From: a virus | Virus record (IMG/VR): IMGVR_UViG_3300027749_000063 | Span: 35,220 to 99,219 of that record | Strand: one strand, 5' to 3' | Length of the DNA stretch: 64,000 bases | Shown here: positions 27,401 through 35,575 of the stretch, in pieces | How the letters are laid out: every line of letters begins with the position of its first letter | How positions within the stretch are numbered: position 1 is the stretch's first letter | Program-made: the position numbers and the translations under genes | The notes under the pieces: model-generated | Databases searched by the model: none | Told to the model about the DNA's origin: nothing | What the model saw: only the letters and a program-made list of their open reading frames with translations

Positions 27401-28537
27401 ACTAATAGAGCAGGAAAATATACTGACGATGACTTAGTAAAAGCATCTAAAAAGATTAAAGACAATTATCTAGTAGCAATGGTTCAACTTTTTGGTGTAG
27501 ATCAAACAGGTACTAAGTTACAAGACAAGTTTTTCTCTGCTGCTGGATTGTTTAATAAAACCAATCCTAATAACATAGCAAAGAAACTTGCTGACCTTAC
27601 AGAAAAGTATAGTGATCTATCTAAGAATCAGATAATTGCTAACCTTTACACTGCTGAGAATTCGTCAAAGAATATTATATTTAAGCTTAGAAATGCTAAT
27701 CTAGATGCTTATCTAGTAGGTGAGTATGAGAAAGCATTTATAGAAGGACTTAATGATGTGAGAGAAGATGTAAGCGAGTTATTTAAGAACATTGGTCTGG
27801 GTACATTCTTACAGTTTGGCTTTAGCAATAACTCTTATGGCTTATCTCAAGTAATTCCTTACGAGACTTACGTAGACCAAACGACTAAAGCAGTAAACAA
27901 ACTTAAGTTAATGCAGGGGAACAAAATAGTATCTGAACAACTCGCTGGATATATTTCTCAGATGACTTATTTTAATGACAGCAAAGATGTTCCTACTTTA
28001 GTCTTAGATAAGAACGTAGCTAAGAGAGAGCATGAGCCAGACTTTAATGTTAGATTACTTTTGATAGAAGAAAAAATAGATAGTGCTCTTAGAGGAATTC
28101 TAACTTTCCAAACTAAAAACTATACAAATCTTGAAAATCTTAAGTCTACAAATAGATTCAGAGGACTTCGTATAGAGTTTGTAGACAAATTATCTACTAG
28201 TAAAAATACTCCAGTTGCTATGCGAAACTCTAACGGAGTTATACAAATAGCAGAGAAAGACTTACTTAATAAGTTTAACGATAAAGCATGGACTAAGTCA
28301 GCTAAACAAAAAGATGACAGTTATTCTACTCCTTTAGCTTCAGATGAGTTTAAATCCTTTGAAGAGTTTTTAACTTTTGCTTTGATACATGAAGTAAAAC
28401 ATGAGACTATAAAGAAGTCAGAAGACCAAACAATAGGTCAGTACGAAGATCAGATCAATGAAGCAGCTTTAGTTGATCTTAGAAACAACTACAAGCAAGA
28501 AAAGTTTGATGATGTAGTAGATCCATTTAAATGTTAA
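21422..28537 (+). CDS. Virion single-subunit RNA polymerase of the crAss type, 2371 aa
   Basis: Residues about 1430-1480 carry the polymerase core signature: VRIPVQGLNSMEYFRVREF, then PPQIIVKAGSDFDIDKL. The triad D1471, D1473, D1475 (DFDID) is the counterpart of the metal-binding DFDGD loop of two-barrel RNA polymerases. Single-chain enzymes of about 2200 residues with this loop are known from crAss-like phages (phi14:2 gp66), where they are packaged and transcribe early genes. Near the C-terminus an HEXXH motif (H2323-E-V-K-H2327) followed by a QINEAALVD segment suggests a zincin domain. The N-terminus is MAKINCPDRG and the C-terminus DPFKC. The chain is unbroken, and the start is set by the adjacent TATATTTG element. 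Confidence 0.78.
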   Translation: MAKINCPDRGNKDFLDLSNALGSDALAKFIWYKNSNLPLNQTEDAEGNIVPSEVYDRILNEVAEGNEAQALAMVSTMYLPSFQEKYREEDPAFTVDYIKQEVQDHQDKAAKRQGQLIEEKIIPGTKTLYIQTPEGDIVYTQEEGKEIFDSLEYLLATKKSWKSTIDALKERFEDIRTKVKNSTVDPNVIVTPQDTLVGKNLVNILKNWPQVKAWYLSQESVFGLEAIDDEVNQEIGNSPYNKNAHDSSQMDLASSQVIKLVQALPKYNKLTTQDRKDIKSGKKSISDFQVISNITGFPVVGNFSTNWNVLTSSLSGITEYPKILAELAVVAQEYPQFNDMVSLLPEEDVQDVDLNTANFVASFVQTVSMPEILAYQLSVKKLTGSTESSNLVSKVFQLGTRTTDNLVRYFDEDYFKSNPKYGTVNDKGETVLNVPKLLEDFSYIKNIKQFFAGRNKLTNEKGDYTPEGKELLQGIHKFYNALGIIPTNALYQKDKKALYDFLSDTTFTVRELYDKLEESIDNTSITQPLQFLGKSQGSGKALGPKFDAINAVVGYYGKFEREFASGSYFNSEDKLQYNKVQYFYLTQVTNALNSVKSYNELIAKPEFAHLDVRLNPNIIGSLWLEKMFGITVKDKTLPQLYKELNSGKQFPRLKTQFSKQDFKINIVNFSGVKVEADLKDGVTTTELTSEDKIIQDFASFFQEGMTENIRFGDKGTSYATMTSGKVEERMYVPLDPAVLGSSEKSTVVEKVLADQFKAYLTSEVARVLNILNSDKKHVYNTKGKELFIFKDILPKEDYADLTSNDKATVIAAFTRVSDQLPTHLSKYFETQTALYKQRLIESTLGDKSAITDNSTEQQKDQDLANMLNALNFANPALFKKNKITPQNLDYVIANYLKNDFIHKVEFMKVFVGDIANFQVKGDFREVFKRIPFTSSPGFVFQDNAAVMAYLNNSGNTNGLYKALRGATQKFRKTVRTVVFNDVNTFSKEDWPTYRAALGLPDTLEYQEYVNSPKEADAQGLVSLDFYRNYILGLGQWSQEQENAYLNEIEIFKILNKKDKTEEDYAKMQELKDSTNYVGFPPLKLGHYGAIVEDPKLTALHKYSLAPMIPSMIAGTQLEELNKQMIAKQIDYATFNSGSKASNYGDALDFYVPDADNAGTLKVNPSIKGNNITSLHLKNLKQQQYIAPKFKNEATLSTQMVKLIFGDFFTAGNLSNLNAGTAKTVQDLYKEYDQVLGNIIGIEEANLFNKIGLTRDSSGAILGFDNKKFYNFLKSEMEKRDTSQSLRRYIQLDAAGNLKYPLDATKNRAEIENILLSIINNKIISQKLHGESYIQMASTAQGSTRFTKPTEEQIKKFGINGLRFYRKGVNGTEPADVKIAFNPKKHAPLLNLTFKGQKIGTVERLNKILKSNNKEATDWVDQHTKQLTLVGVRIPVQGLNSMEYFRVREFLSTSAGPVIVVPPQIIVKAGSDFDIDKLTMFEPKLDQNGQLINDAGFTLENYNKALPTKAESVRILKTLRAAKQSLVETLETIPSYLNKKELEKEIKELNESMSSTEENIGKFANTKMNLEELQALMSEGSTEKEDLIKQKIEEVKALSKSGELAGALSALKALKNEIGDYSSAVSNVNNFKDGNVNRLIDVFTSVISMPENYNKLVLPNTNTILTEISDKLNQNPITSTGLFSPLTSNRVYGDNIESKKALGIDAKLNTMQKEFQIAGLVYNNELSGFYPFDANRVNGGISLGEQTLTDGTVISRVISETINGHVDIAKEDWIILLGLDKAKTPLFHAMILAGTPVRTALDFLNKPLVKYVLKESNRGLLFKQIGMRRGRPVSMTFKNVMVQTLKDLNVSDNTKSYINIAIDTFSNKDVVKFKPLMMDLNRFITEGGVNNESDKQQLEDLFNLYIIKELQGSVQQLTSLVDYNTKRFQNSYQVKADAITYGRVVESFNRDGLNKLTQQSALSNFNQAGTVLSLMPQVFDVSNHPSVLDAISQYTNRAGKYTDDDLVKASKKIKDNYLVAMVQLFGVDQTGTKLQDKFFSAAGLFNKTNPNNIAKKLADLTEKYSDLSKNQIIANLYTAENSSKNIIFKLRNANLDAYLVGEYEKAFIEGLNDVREDVSELFKNIGLGTFLQFGFSNNSYGLSQVIPYETYVDQTTKAVNKLKLMQGNKIVSEQLAGYISQMTYFNDSKDVPTLVLDKNVAKREHEPDFNVRLLLIEEKIDSALRGILTFQTKNYTNLENLKSTNRFRGLRIEFVDKLSTSKNTPVAMRNSNGVIQIAEKDLLNKFNDKAWTKSAKQKDDSYSTPLASDEFKSFEEFLTFALIHEVKHETIKKSEDQTIGQYEDQINEAALVDLRNNYKQEKFDDVVDPFKC

Positions 28538-28548
28538 AATAAGAAGAC

Positions 28549-29058
28549 ATGGCAACTTGTAACGTAAGAACAACAAACAAAGAGTATATGGTTAGTAAGG
28601 GAGCCCTAGAGAATGGGTCTGCTAAAGTAAAAAATGAACGTCTATTTGATGTGCATAATGCAGAGATAAGAGATGCAGCAAACCAACGCTATAACCTAAA
28701 GACTGAAGAACTTCCTTTCTCTAAGGCAGTAAGAGATATTCCTAGAAGTGGTAGAACAGCTTCTAATTATTTCATAGAGTGGCAGTTTAATGACAAGTTC
28801 TTTGATGAAGTAACTCCTATAGTAGAGATGTATAAATCTATGGAGGATATATCTGAAGAAGAAAATATGACTCAACCTTCTTATACTCAGACTCAACTAG
28901 ACTTTAATGATTTAGTAAACGATGATATAATTATAAATGAGTCACCTATTAGATTTACTTATCCTTACGAGGCAGAAGACTACATGGCAGACATGAGTCC
29001 TGAAATAAAGAAAGAACTTAGTAAAGTAGAATTTAAAGAACTAAACTGTAATCTTTAA
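28549..29058 (+). CDS. Hypothetical protein between the giant virion genes, 169 aa
   Basis: I do not recognise the family. The N-terminus MATCNVRTTNKEY resembles the Cys-containing openings of its giant neighbours, and the end FKELNCNL again places a Cys next to the C-terminus. The middle is charged, with an acidic segment (MEDISEEENMTQPSYTQTQ, about 105-123) and a helical C-terminal part. It starts 11 bases after the RNA polymerase stop and is followed by a TATATTTG element 1 base after its own stop. Co-packaging with the polymerase is plausible but unproven. Confidence 0.5.
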   Translation: MATCNVRTTNKEYMVSKGALENGSAKVKNERLFDVHNAEIRDAANQRYNLKTEELPFSKAVRDIPRSGRTASNYFIEWQFNDKFFDEVTPIVEMYKSMEDISEEENMTQPSYTQTQLDFNDLVNDDIIINESPIRFTYPYEAEDYMADMSPEIKKELSKVEFKELNCNL

Positions 29059-29059
29059 C

Positions 29060-29067
29060 TATATTTG
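29060..29067 (+). promoter_or_regulatory. TATATTTG -7 element before the 2009-aa gene
   Basis: TATATTTG begins 1 base after the previous stop codon and ends 25 bases before the ATG at 29093. No TTG is visible at the expected upstream distance, so this is a half-match. The AT-rich leader behind it (TTAACTTAAGATAAACTTAAATA) resembles those after other promoters here. Confidence 0.45.
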
Positions 29068-29092
29068 TATTAACTTAAGATAAACTTAAATA

Positions 29093-32000
29093 ATGTCTTG
29101 TAAAGCATCAATAAAATCTCCCATTACTGGTAACACAGTATCCTCAACAGCATACTTTCAGTTAACTAATCTTTTTGACAAACAAAAAGCAGTAGACGTT
29201 TATAACAGTATGTATACTCCAGGGTTTAAAGACCTATTAGGATTTGATTGGACTACTAACACAGCACACAGGGAGGAGTTAAACCTAAACGGAGAACCTA
29301 AGATTGAATATCTAAACAAGATATTAGGTTTAGATTTAAGTCAGTATGAGATTGATGCAGTAAACTCAGAAGAAGATATCCTTAGTCAGTTAGATCCTAC
29401 ACAAGAATTTGATTCTTTTGAGGAAGCAAGTGTAGCAGCTGCTGGGTTTAACATGAATCCAAGATACAAGAACATATCTACAGATGTTGTTAGAACAGAT
29501 AACGGATTTAGATTAACTGTAGGTATCAACCAATCTCCTCAAAGTATAACTAAGGAAACTTTGTCTGCTTTAGGATTTGGAACACTTGTTACTCAGTTCT
29601 TTCCTTCTACTAATTCTAGTTGGAGTGATGTAGTTAATAGTTTGCTTACTGGTGATCAGTTACCTGAGTTCCAAAAGAATATTTTATCTAAGTTAGTAGA
29701 ACTACAGAATAAGAATGCTCGTGTAAAGCTTGTAGTGTTTGATGACACACAAGACTCAGATCCTGGACAAGTTGCTTTCTATGATAACAACACAGGAACA
29801 ATTTACATAGGCAAGACTGTAAGTGAGAGTATGAACAATTCTAAGCTTGTTAGAGACCTTATCCATGAGTCTTTGCATGCTTATACCATTAAAGCGTTAA
29901 ACGAGCCTGTAACAGAGCAGGAGAAAGCGTTTAAGGCAGAGATGGAGAAGATATTTAATTCTTACTTAAAGAAGTTCCCTAACCTAGCTGTTAACTATGG
30001 CTTTAAGAACGTAGAAGAGTTTGTAAGTGAGGTTATGTCTAACCCACACTTCAGAGCTGCTTTAACTACCCAGCAGGAATCTTTAAAGAATGATAAGAAT
30101 TTCTTAGGTAATCTTTTAGAGAAAATAGGTAACTTCTTTAAAGGACTATACACAGACCTTCCTAATGTTAATGAGATTGCAGAAACTATTAACGAATACC
30201 TAGATAACTTGATTGAGACAGGTGACATGCCTTTAACTCAGGGAGAGTATGATCTTCGTTTTAGAAATGAGAAGTATAATGCACAAGGTCAAACAGATCT
30301 AGAAAGATTTCCTGAGTTAGAGAAGTTTGTTGAATTTATTAACAAAAACTCTTCCACAAGTATGTGGAGTCAGATTACTCAATCTCTAAAAGAAATAGAT
30401 GCTACTCTTAGAAATACTGGAAGACTGCAGGAACGTTTTAGTGACATTAATGCTGTAGATGCTAAGACTATCTTAGCTAATACAATAAGTTATCTTAACT
30501 CAGCGTTTTCTACGCTTAAGACTGTACAAGATCAATTAGAATTATATAGAGATAACATATCAGAGTTTGAAGACTTTGCTATCATTAAAACCTTCAACTA
30601 CGCAAAGAACTTAAGTGGAGTAATCAAACAACAGATAGATGTGTTTGAATCTGAGCTTAATCAACTCTTTGATGTATCAGAGATAGCTGACTTACAGGAG
30701 AGAGCTACTACTACAGAAGCTTTAGAAAAAGCTATTCCTGATTTCCAAACAGTAATAAGCGAACTAAGAGATTCATTGACTAAGTCACGTAGTTTAGCAA
30801 ACTCTATTGAAAGCGACTACAACAACTATGTGTTAGCACCTATTGCAAGAGAGCTAGCTAGTTCTTTTGGAGAATCTGCTACAGCAGAAGGTAAGAAGCA
30901 AACACAACAGATGATCAATGCTTTAACTGTTGCCAGAGATAAAGCAAGAACACAAGGTAAAACTAAACTAGCAGAAGCTTTAACTCAGGAGATAAAAGAC
31001 TTACAACAACTACAATCTTTTATACCTACTGCAAAGAACATTGAAGCTTTACTAAAGAACGATAGGAAGTTAGGAAAAGAAACAAGTGTCTTAGGGATGT
31101 GGATTAATAATGCTGTACAAGGAAAGAATCCTACAGTACAGATTATTAAACAGTTCATAGATAAAGCTACTGCAGAAGCTTCTAATAACTCAGGTAAGTT
31201 TAGTAAGCGTGCTCAGGATATCTTTGACAGACTACGTAACCTAAGAGGTAAGCTAGCTACTGAGATTTCAACCTTTCAATCTTTGTATAAAGGTTACACA
31301 CGAGAGGTAGAGGTTTTACATAAGCAGCCAGATGGTTCTCTTAAGAAAGTTAAACAAGCTGTTCTAAATACTAAATTAAAAGAAGAGGAATTCCAAAACG
31401 ATCTTAAACTTCTATTACAAAGAGAAGAGGATGCTGTTAAGACAGGTGATCAAGCTAAGATAGACCAAGCTAAGGAAGCTACTAATAAATTTTTAGAAGA
31501 CTACGCTTTAGCTCCTTACACAGAGGAGTACTATAAGATTCAAAACCTATTAACTGAAGAAGCAAAAGAAGCAAGAGAAGAATATCTAAAAGAAATAAAC
31601 TACTTATCAGAAGACTCTGATCCAGACGAGGGTACTAAGGCGGAGATTAAAAGACTGTTAACAGAGTTTGCTAGACTAGGTTCTATATACTATGCTAATG
31701 GAGATGAGAAAGTAGAAGGCAGTAAAGAAAGAAGAATAGCTGAGTCTATTATAGCCTGGAAGAAGGAAAGAAATAACCAAGACGTATTAACCTACGATAA
31801 CACAGTTAAGCGTAAGCAGTGGCAGATTAAAAAGAATCAGATAGATGAACAGTATTCTAAAATCCTAAAGAGGAAGAACGCTGCAGATATTTCATTATCT
31901 ATGGCAGCCTTTACAGGACAGTCAGAAGAGACTTTAGGAGAAGCAAACCAAAAGATAACAGCAGAGTTTGAAGAAGCAAAGAAAGTAAGAGACGAATGGT

Positions 32001-35000
32001 ATGCAGAAAATACCAGAATAGAACTCACTCCACAGTTTTTTGAAGAACAGACTGCAATTACAGAAGCTATTAATACTATTTATTCTAAGTACGCTAGTAC
32101 AGAGAGTACGGACTTAAGTGATCTTTATACTAAACTCTTTAATGCTGTATTAGGATTCAGAGATACGGATGGAGTTATTCAAGCTAACGATGTAACTAAT
32201 GCAGGTAATCTATTTGAAACTATTAAAAACTTAGAAAAGCAAATAGATGAAGCCAAGAAAGAAGTAGATGCTAGCAGAGAGATAAGTCAAGATGATAAGA
32301 AAGAGTTAGGAAGATTGTTTAAGATGCTAGGAGGACTCCAAAGCAGAAAAGAGACTTCTTACTACACAGAGAAGGTAGCAGAGGTTAAAGGTTCTATCAG
32401 AGCTAAACTAATGCAAGATACTGCTTATATGGATGAGGTAGAAGAAGCAGCAGTAGAAAGAAGAAATACTTACTTAGCAGCAAAATTAATAACTCCCTTT
32501 ACTACAGTACAGGAAATCAAGCAAGCAATGCTTGAAGAACAGGTAGAAGACTTGTATAGACAGAGTGAGTGGTTTAAAAACAATCACATTACTACACAAG
32601 AAACAAAAACTGTTGACGGAGACCAAGTTACTGCAACAAAACAAAGACCTTCTTATATCTGGACTCAGACAGTTCCAAATGATCCAAGATACATAAACCA
32701 AGACAATCCCTCTTTCCAATGGTCAGTTCCTGTAATTGACGAGAAGTTTAAGAATAGAGATTATAAATTTACCTCAGAACCTAGACCTAGAGTAACTGAA
32801 GATGGTAAATACTCTAACCCAGAGTATACTAGACTACCTTTAGAGGAGAGAGCTATCTTAGATGACATTATTACTTTACATGAAGACGTACAGAAAGAAC
32901 TTCCAAAGAGTCAACGTGTAGGGTATGCATTAGTGAATGAAGCTAAAGGAACTCTTGAGGCTACTTCTACAGTACTTAGAAGACCTTTGAATACTTTCTC
33001 AGGAATCCTAGAGTTACTTAAACTTACATTTGTTCCTAACATTGGATCTAATGAGTACGAACAGTTAGATGATTCACAAGTTGCTACTATTCAAGGAAGA
33101 AAGGTACAGTTAATTCGTAATAGGTATAAGACTCCTTTAAATTCTAGTCAAGTATCTTATAACATCTTAGGTAATATAGCTAAGTTTGGAGTTTACTCTT
33201 CACACTTTGCAGCTATGCAAAAGATTATGCCTACAGTATTTAGTGCAAGAGAAGCTCTTCAAAGAGGAGATGCAGCTGATAGTACTTTGTCAACTGTAGA
33301 CTTTGAAATCTCTAAAAACTTCTACGGAGAAGAAATTGCTTCTATTGGAAACAATAAATACGTTAAGTTGTTTAGTCGTCCTGCAAATAAATTCTTATCA
33401 GTAGGTCAACGTAAAGCTCTACAGTTTAACGTAATTGCTTCTGTAAAGAACTTTGCAGTCAACTTGTGGAACGCAGGCATAAATAAAAACTTAGCAGGAG
33501 TATCTCGTACAGAATTCTTACAAGGTATGGTAAGAGCTATGAGACAGTCAGATAAGTTCTTTGATATCTACAGAGGTGGGGGAAATGTTTCTTACTATGC
33601 AGATCTATTAATGCATTTTCAGGCTTTCTCTAAAGCTCAGTCTACTAACAAAGCAGATAACATACATCAAACTATGTTAAATAGATATGTATCTAGTGAG
33701 ACTGCTGGTTTTATTCTAAGAGGATACTTAGAGAATATTTCTACAGGAGCTGTATTCGAGTCTATTATGAATCAATACAACGTAACTATTGATGAGGGGG
33801 GAGTAAAAAGAACTATAAAGTTAGCAGAAGCCTACGAACAGAGAGATGGTAAACTTCAGTTAAAGCCTGGAGTAGAGGCAAATAACATAGAAAGACTAGA
33901 ACAAGAAATCAGAGATAGGATATACAACTTCCAAACTTCAAGCCAAGGTAACTACTATAAGAGAGGCTCAGCAAAGTATGAGCGTTACTTAATAATGAGA
34001 ATGATCATGAGTATGAAGCGTTGGGTAGCTACTACTTTTAATAACAAATATGGTTCTAGAAGAATTCAGTTGAATACAGGAAACATAGAAAAAGGATTCA
34101 ATAGAGAAGTATTAGCTTATACTAAGTTACTTGTTATGGGAGGAACTTCTATGGCTAACGATACTACCACTGATCAACAGAAGTCTAGAATGAAGACAGC
34201 AGCTGTCAACTTAGTTGCTATGCTTGCAGTACAACAAGCTTTAATTACTACTATGGGTATCATTGCACAGTCTTTAGATGGAGATGACGATGATGAAACA
34301 AGTCCTGTACTAGCATTTGTTGCTAACCTTCTACAAGGTATTCATGATGAGTTAAGTACATTTAGTCCTATTGGAGTAGCAAACTGGGCTTACAGAGCCT
34401 TTGTCCAGACACCTACTAAGTCTCCTGGAGAAAGCGATGCAGTTGCAAGAGGCAAGCAGTTGGCTTATAGTTTTATTGGAGGTACAACTAAATCTTCTCT
34501 AGATGCTATTACTCCTTTCCTAGACGGAGATACTTGGAGTGATCCTACGGGTTCTTACTCTTATAAGTATAGTAATGGTCTTCCAAATGAGTTTAGTACT
34601 CCTGAAGCACTATATGGTAAGCCTAAATTACTAGCAGCATTCATGATATACTCAGGGGTAGAGACAGGTATGACTCAGTTCCTACAACCAGAGAAAAAGC
34701 TTTTCAATGTACTTAAGTATAATCCAAGGTTAGACATAACAGAAGAAAGAAGAATCAAACTAGATCCTTTGGGAAGTTACAATCAATTGGGTGAGAGAAT
34801 TTCTGAGATTAAGAAAGAGTTAAAACAAGTAGGTAACGACAGAATCACTAACATGGTAGAACGTCAAGCTAAAATAACAGAGATTATGGAAGCAGAAAGA
34901 ACAATGGAGAATATTGGAAAACAATACCCATATGTAGGTGCTTACTATAAAAATAGAAAGTTTGCTTCTTCTGTAGGAACTAGACAAGGATCAGAACTAG

Positions 35001-35122
35001 AAAGAGAAATGAAGATGTACGAACTTCAAAACAATCCTAATGACTACATCAAAAAGAAGATGGAATCTAAGATAGAAGGTATGAAGAATAAGATGGAATA
35101 CCAGAGACTTAAGAGAAAGTAG
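29093..35122 (+). CDS. Giant ejection protein with zincin-like metallopeptidase domain, 2009 aa
   Basis: An HEXXH motif (H258-E-S-L-H262) lies in VRDLIHESLHAYTIKAL and is followed by YGFKNVEEFVSEVMSNPHF (about 300-318), a pairing seen in zincin-like domains of large phage proteins. The N-terminus MSCKASIKSPITG leads into YTPGFKDLLGFDWTTN and NGEPKIEYL (about 40-80), a module shared by many large polyvalent phage proteins. Long Lys/Glu-rich helices fill about 330-1200. A hydrophobic stretch near 1700-1728 (AVNLVAMLAVQQALITTMGI) is followed by an acidic DGDDDDE. A cargo protein that is ejected and may process partners or cell wall is inferred. crAss-like relatives carry zincins in this block. 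Confidence 0.65.
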   Translation: MSCKASIKSPITGNTVSSTAYFQLTNLFDKQKAVDVYNSMYTPGFKDLLGFDWTTNTAHREELNLNGEPKIEYLNKILGLDLSQYEIDAVNSEEDILSQLDPTQEFDSFEEASVAAAGFNMNPRYKNISTDVVRTDNGFRLTVGINQSPQSITKETLSALGFGTLVTQFFPSTNSSWSDVVNSLLTGDQLPEFQKNILSKLVELQNKNARVKLVVFDDTQDSDPGQVAFYDNNTGTIYIGKTVSESMNNSKLVRDLIHESLHAYTIKALNEPVTEQEKAFKAEMEKIFNSYLKKFPNLAVNYGFKNVEEFVSEVMSNPHFRAALTTQQESLKNDKNFLGNLLEKIGNFFKGLYTDLPNVNEIAETINEYLDNLIETGDMPLTQGEYDLRFRNEKYNAQGQTDLERFPELEKFVEFINKNSSTSMWSQITQSLKEIDATLRNTGRLQERFSDINAVDAKTILANTISYLNSAFSTLKTVQDQLELYRDNISEFEDFAIIKTFNYAKNLSGVIKQQIDVFESELNQLFDVSEIADLQERATTTEALEKAIPDFQTVISELRDSLTKSRSLANSIESDYNNYVLAPIARELASSFGESATAEGKKQTQQMINALTVARDKARTQGKTKLAEALTQEIKDLQQLQSFIPTAKNIEALLKNDRKLGKETSVLGMWINNAVQGKNPTVQIIKQFIDKATAEASNNSGKFSKRAQDIFDRLRNLRGKLATEISTFQSLYKGYTREVEVLHKQPDGSLKKVKQAVLNTKLKEEEFQNDLKLLLQREEDAVKTGDQAKIDQAKEATNKFLEDYALAPYTEEYYKIQNLLTEEAKEAREEYLKEINYLSEDSDPDEGTKAEIKRLLTEFARLGSIYYANGDEKVEGSKERRIAESIIAWKKERNNQDVLTYDNTVKRKQWQIKKNQIDEQYSKILKRKNAADISLSMAAFTGQSEETLGEANQKITAEFEEAKKVRDEWYAENTRIELTPQFFEEQTAITEAINTIYSKYASTESTDLSDLYTKLFNAVLGFRDTDGVIQANDVTNAGNLFETIKNLEKQIDEAKKEVDASREISQDDKKELGRLFKMLGGLQSRKETSYYTEKVAEVKGSIRAKLMQDTAYMDEVEEAAVERRNTYLAAKLITPFTTVQEIKQAMLEEQVEDLYRQSEWFKNNHITTQETKTVDGDQVTATKQRPSYIWTQTVPNDPRYINQDNPSFQWSVPVIDEKFKNRDYKFTSEPRPRVTEDGKYSNPEYTRLPLEERAILDDIITLHEDVQKELPKSQRVGYALVNEAKGTLEATSTVLRRPLNTFSGILELLKLTFVPNIGSNEYEQLDDSQVATIQGRKVQLIRNRYKTPLNSSQVSYNILGNIAKFGVYSSHFAAMQKIMPTVFSAREALQRGDAADSTLSTVDFEISKNFYGEEIASIGNNKYVKLFSRPANKFLSVGQRKALQFNVIASVKNFAVNLWNAGINKNLAGVSRTEFLQGMVRAMRQSDKFFDIYRGGGNVSYYADLLMHFQAFSKAQSTNKADNIHQTMLNRYVSSETAGFILRGYLENISTGAVFESIMNQYNVTIDEGGVKRTIKLAEAYEQRDGKLQLKPGVEANNIERLEQEIRDRIYNFQTSSQGNYYKRGSAKYERYLIMRMIMSMKRWVATTFNNKYGSRRIQLNTGNIEKGFNREVLAYTKLLVMGGTSMANDTTTDQQKSRMKTAAVNLVAMLAVQQALITTMGIIAQSLDGDDDDETSPVLAFVANLLQGIHDELSTFSPIGVANWAYRAFVQTPTKSPGESDAVARGKQLAYSFIGGTTKSSLDAITPFLDGDTWSDPTGSYSYKYSNGLPNEFSTPEALYGKPKLLAAFMIYSGVETGMTQFLQPEKKLFNVLKYNPRLDITEERRIKLDPLGSYNQLGERISEIKKELKQVGNDRITNMVERQAKITEIMEAERTMENIGKQYPYVGAYYKNRKFASSVGTRQGSELEREMKMYELQNNPNDYIKKKMESKIEGMKNKMEYQRLKRK

Positions 35123-35127
35123 ATCTC

Positions 35128-35157
35128 TTGACTTTATTTTTAATTAAACTAAATTTG
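35128..35157 (+). promoter_or_regulatory. Bacteroidota-type promoter for the tail-fibre unit
   Basis: TTGAC starts at 35128 and TAAATTTG lies at 35150-35157, with 19 bases between the TTG and the -7 element. It starts 5 bases after the previous stop codon and precedes a 71-base leader before the ATG at 35229. Confidence 0.7.
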
Positions 35158-35162
35158 TAATA

Positions 35163-35196
35163 CGGGCTTAACAGCCGAGTACTCAAGTACTGTACC
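35163..35196 (+). other. Paired elements in the leader of the fibre unit
   Basis: Two small stems can be drawn: GGCT / AGCC around TAAC, and AGTAC (35178-35182) / GTACT (35187-35191) around a TCAA loop. The stretch is more GC-rich than the surrounding sequence and lies in the expected 5' untranslated region. It might stabilise the mRNA or slow translation; no known riboswitch class is recognised. Confidence 0.3.
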
Positions 35197-35228
35197 GATA
35201 ATTAAACTTAAAATAAGACTATACAATT

Positions 35229-35564
35229 ATGGAAAATAATGATTTGCTTAAAGAACAAGCTAAAAGAATTCGTCAAGTAAAAGATGAATTAGTTTTAGTT
35301 AACAATGCTACTTCTAGAAGCGCAGGTATGGGAGGTTCAATAGGAGTCTCTACTACATACACAGGAAGCTTTGAATCACTTGTAATAAACGAAGATGCAG
35401 TTATCTCTGTATTGGAGTATGTAAGTGAGCCAGGAGTAAATAAAGTAACTGCATTAGGCTTAAATGCTTTCACAGTTACTAAGGGTATGCTTCTTACCCC
35501 TCCTTACGGAAAACTTTTCGGAAAAATTACTTTAGCCTCAGGCACAGTTCTAGTTTACGCTTAA
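35229..35564 (+). CDS. Small tail/fibre accessory protein, 111 aa
   Basis: A short helix (ENNDLLKEQAKRIRQVKDEL, about 2-21) and a Gly-rich linker precede a compact beta domain (about 45-111) with FESLVINEDAVISVLEY, GMLLTPPYGKLFGKITLAS and the ending GTVLVYA. This FxSLxxxEDAVxS ... GkItlaSGtvlxY pattern recurs in small phage fibre and decoration proteins. It is first in the fibre unit and lies 11 bases before the next gene. It probably caps or trimerises with fibres. I know the pattern rather than a named family. Confidence 0.55.
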   Translation: MENNDLLKEQAKRIRQVKDELVLVNNATSRSAGMGGSIGVSTTYTGSFESLVINEDAVISVLEYVSEPGVNKVTALGLNAFTVTKGMLLTPPYGKLFGKITLASGTVLVYA

Positions 35565-35575
35565 TTTAATTCTCT

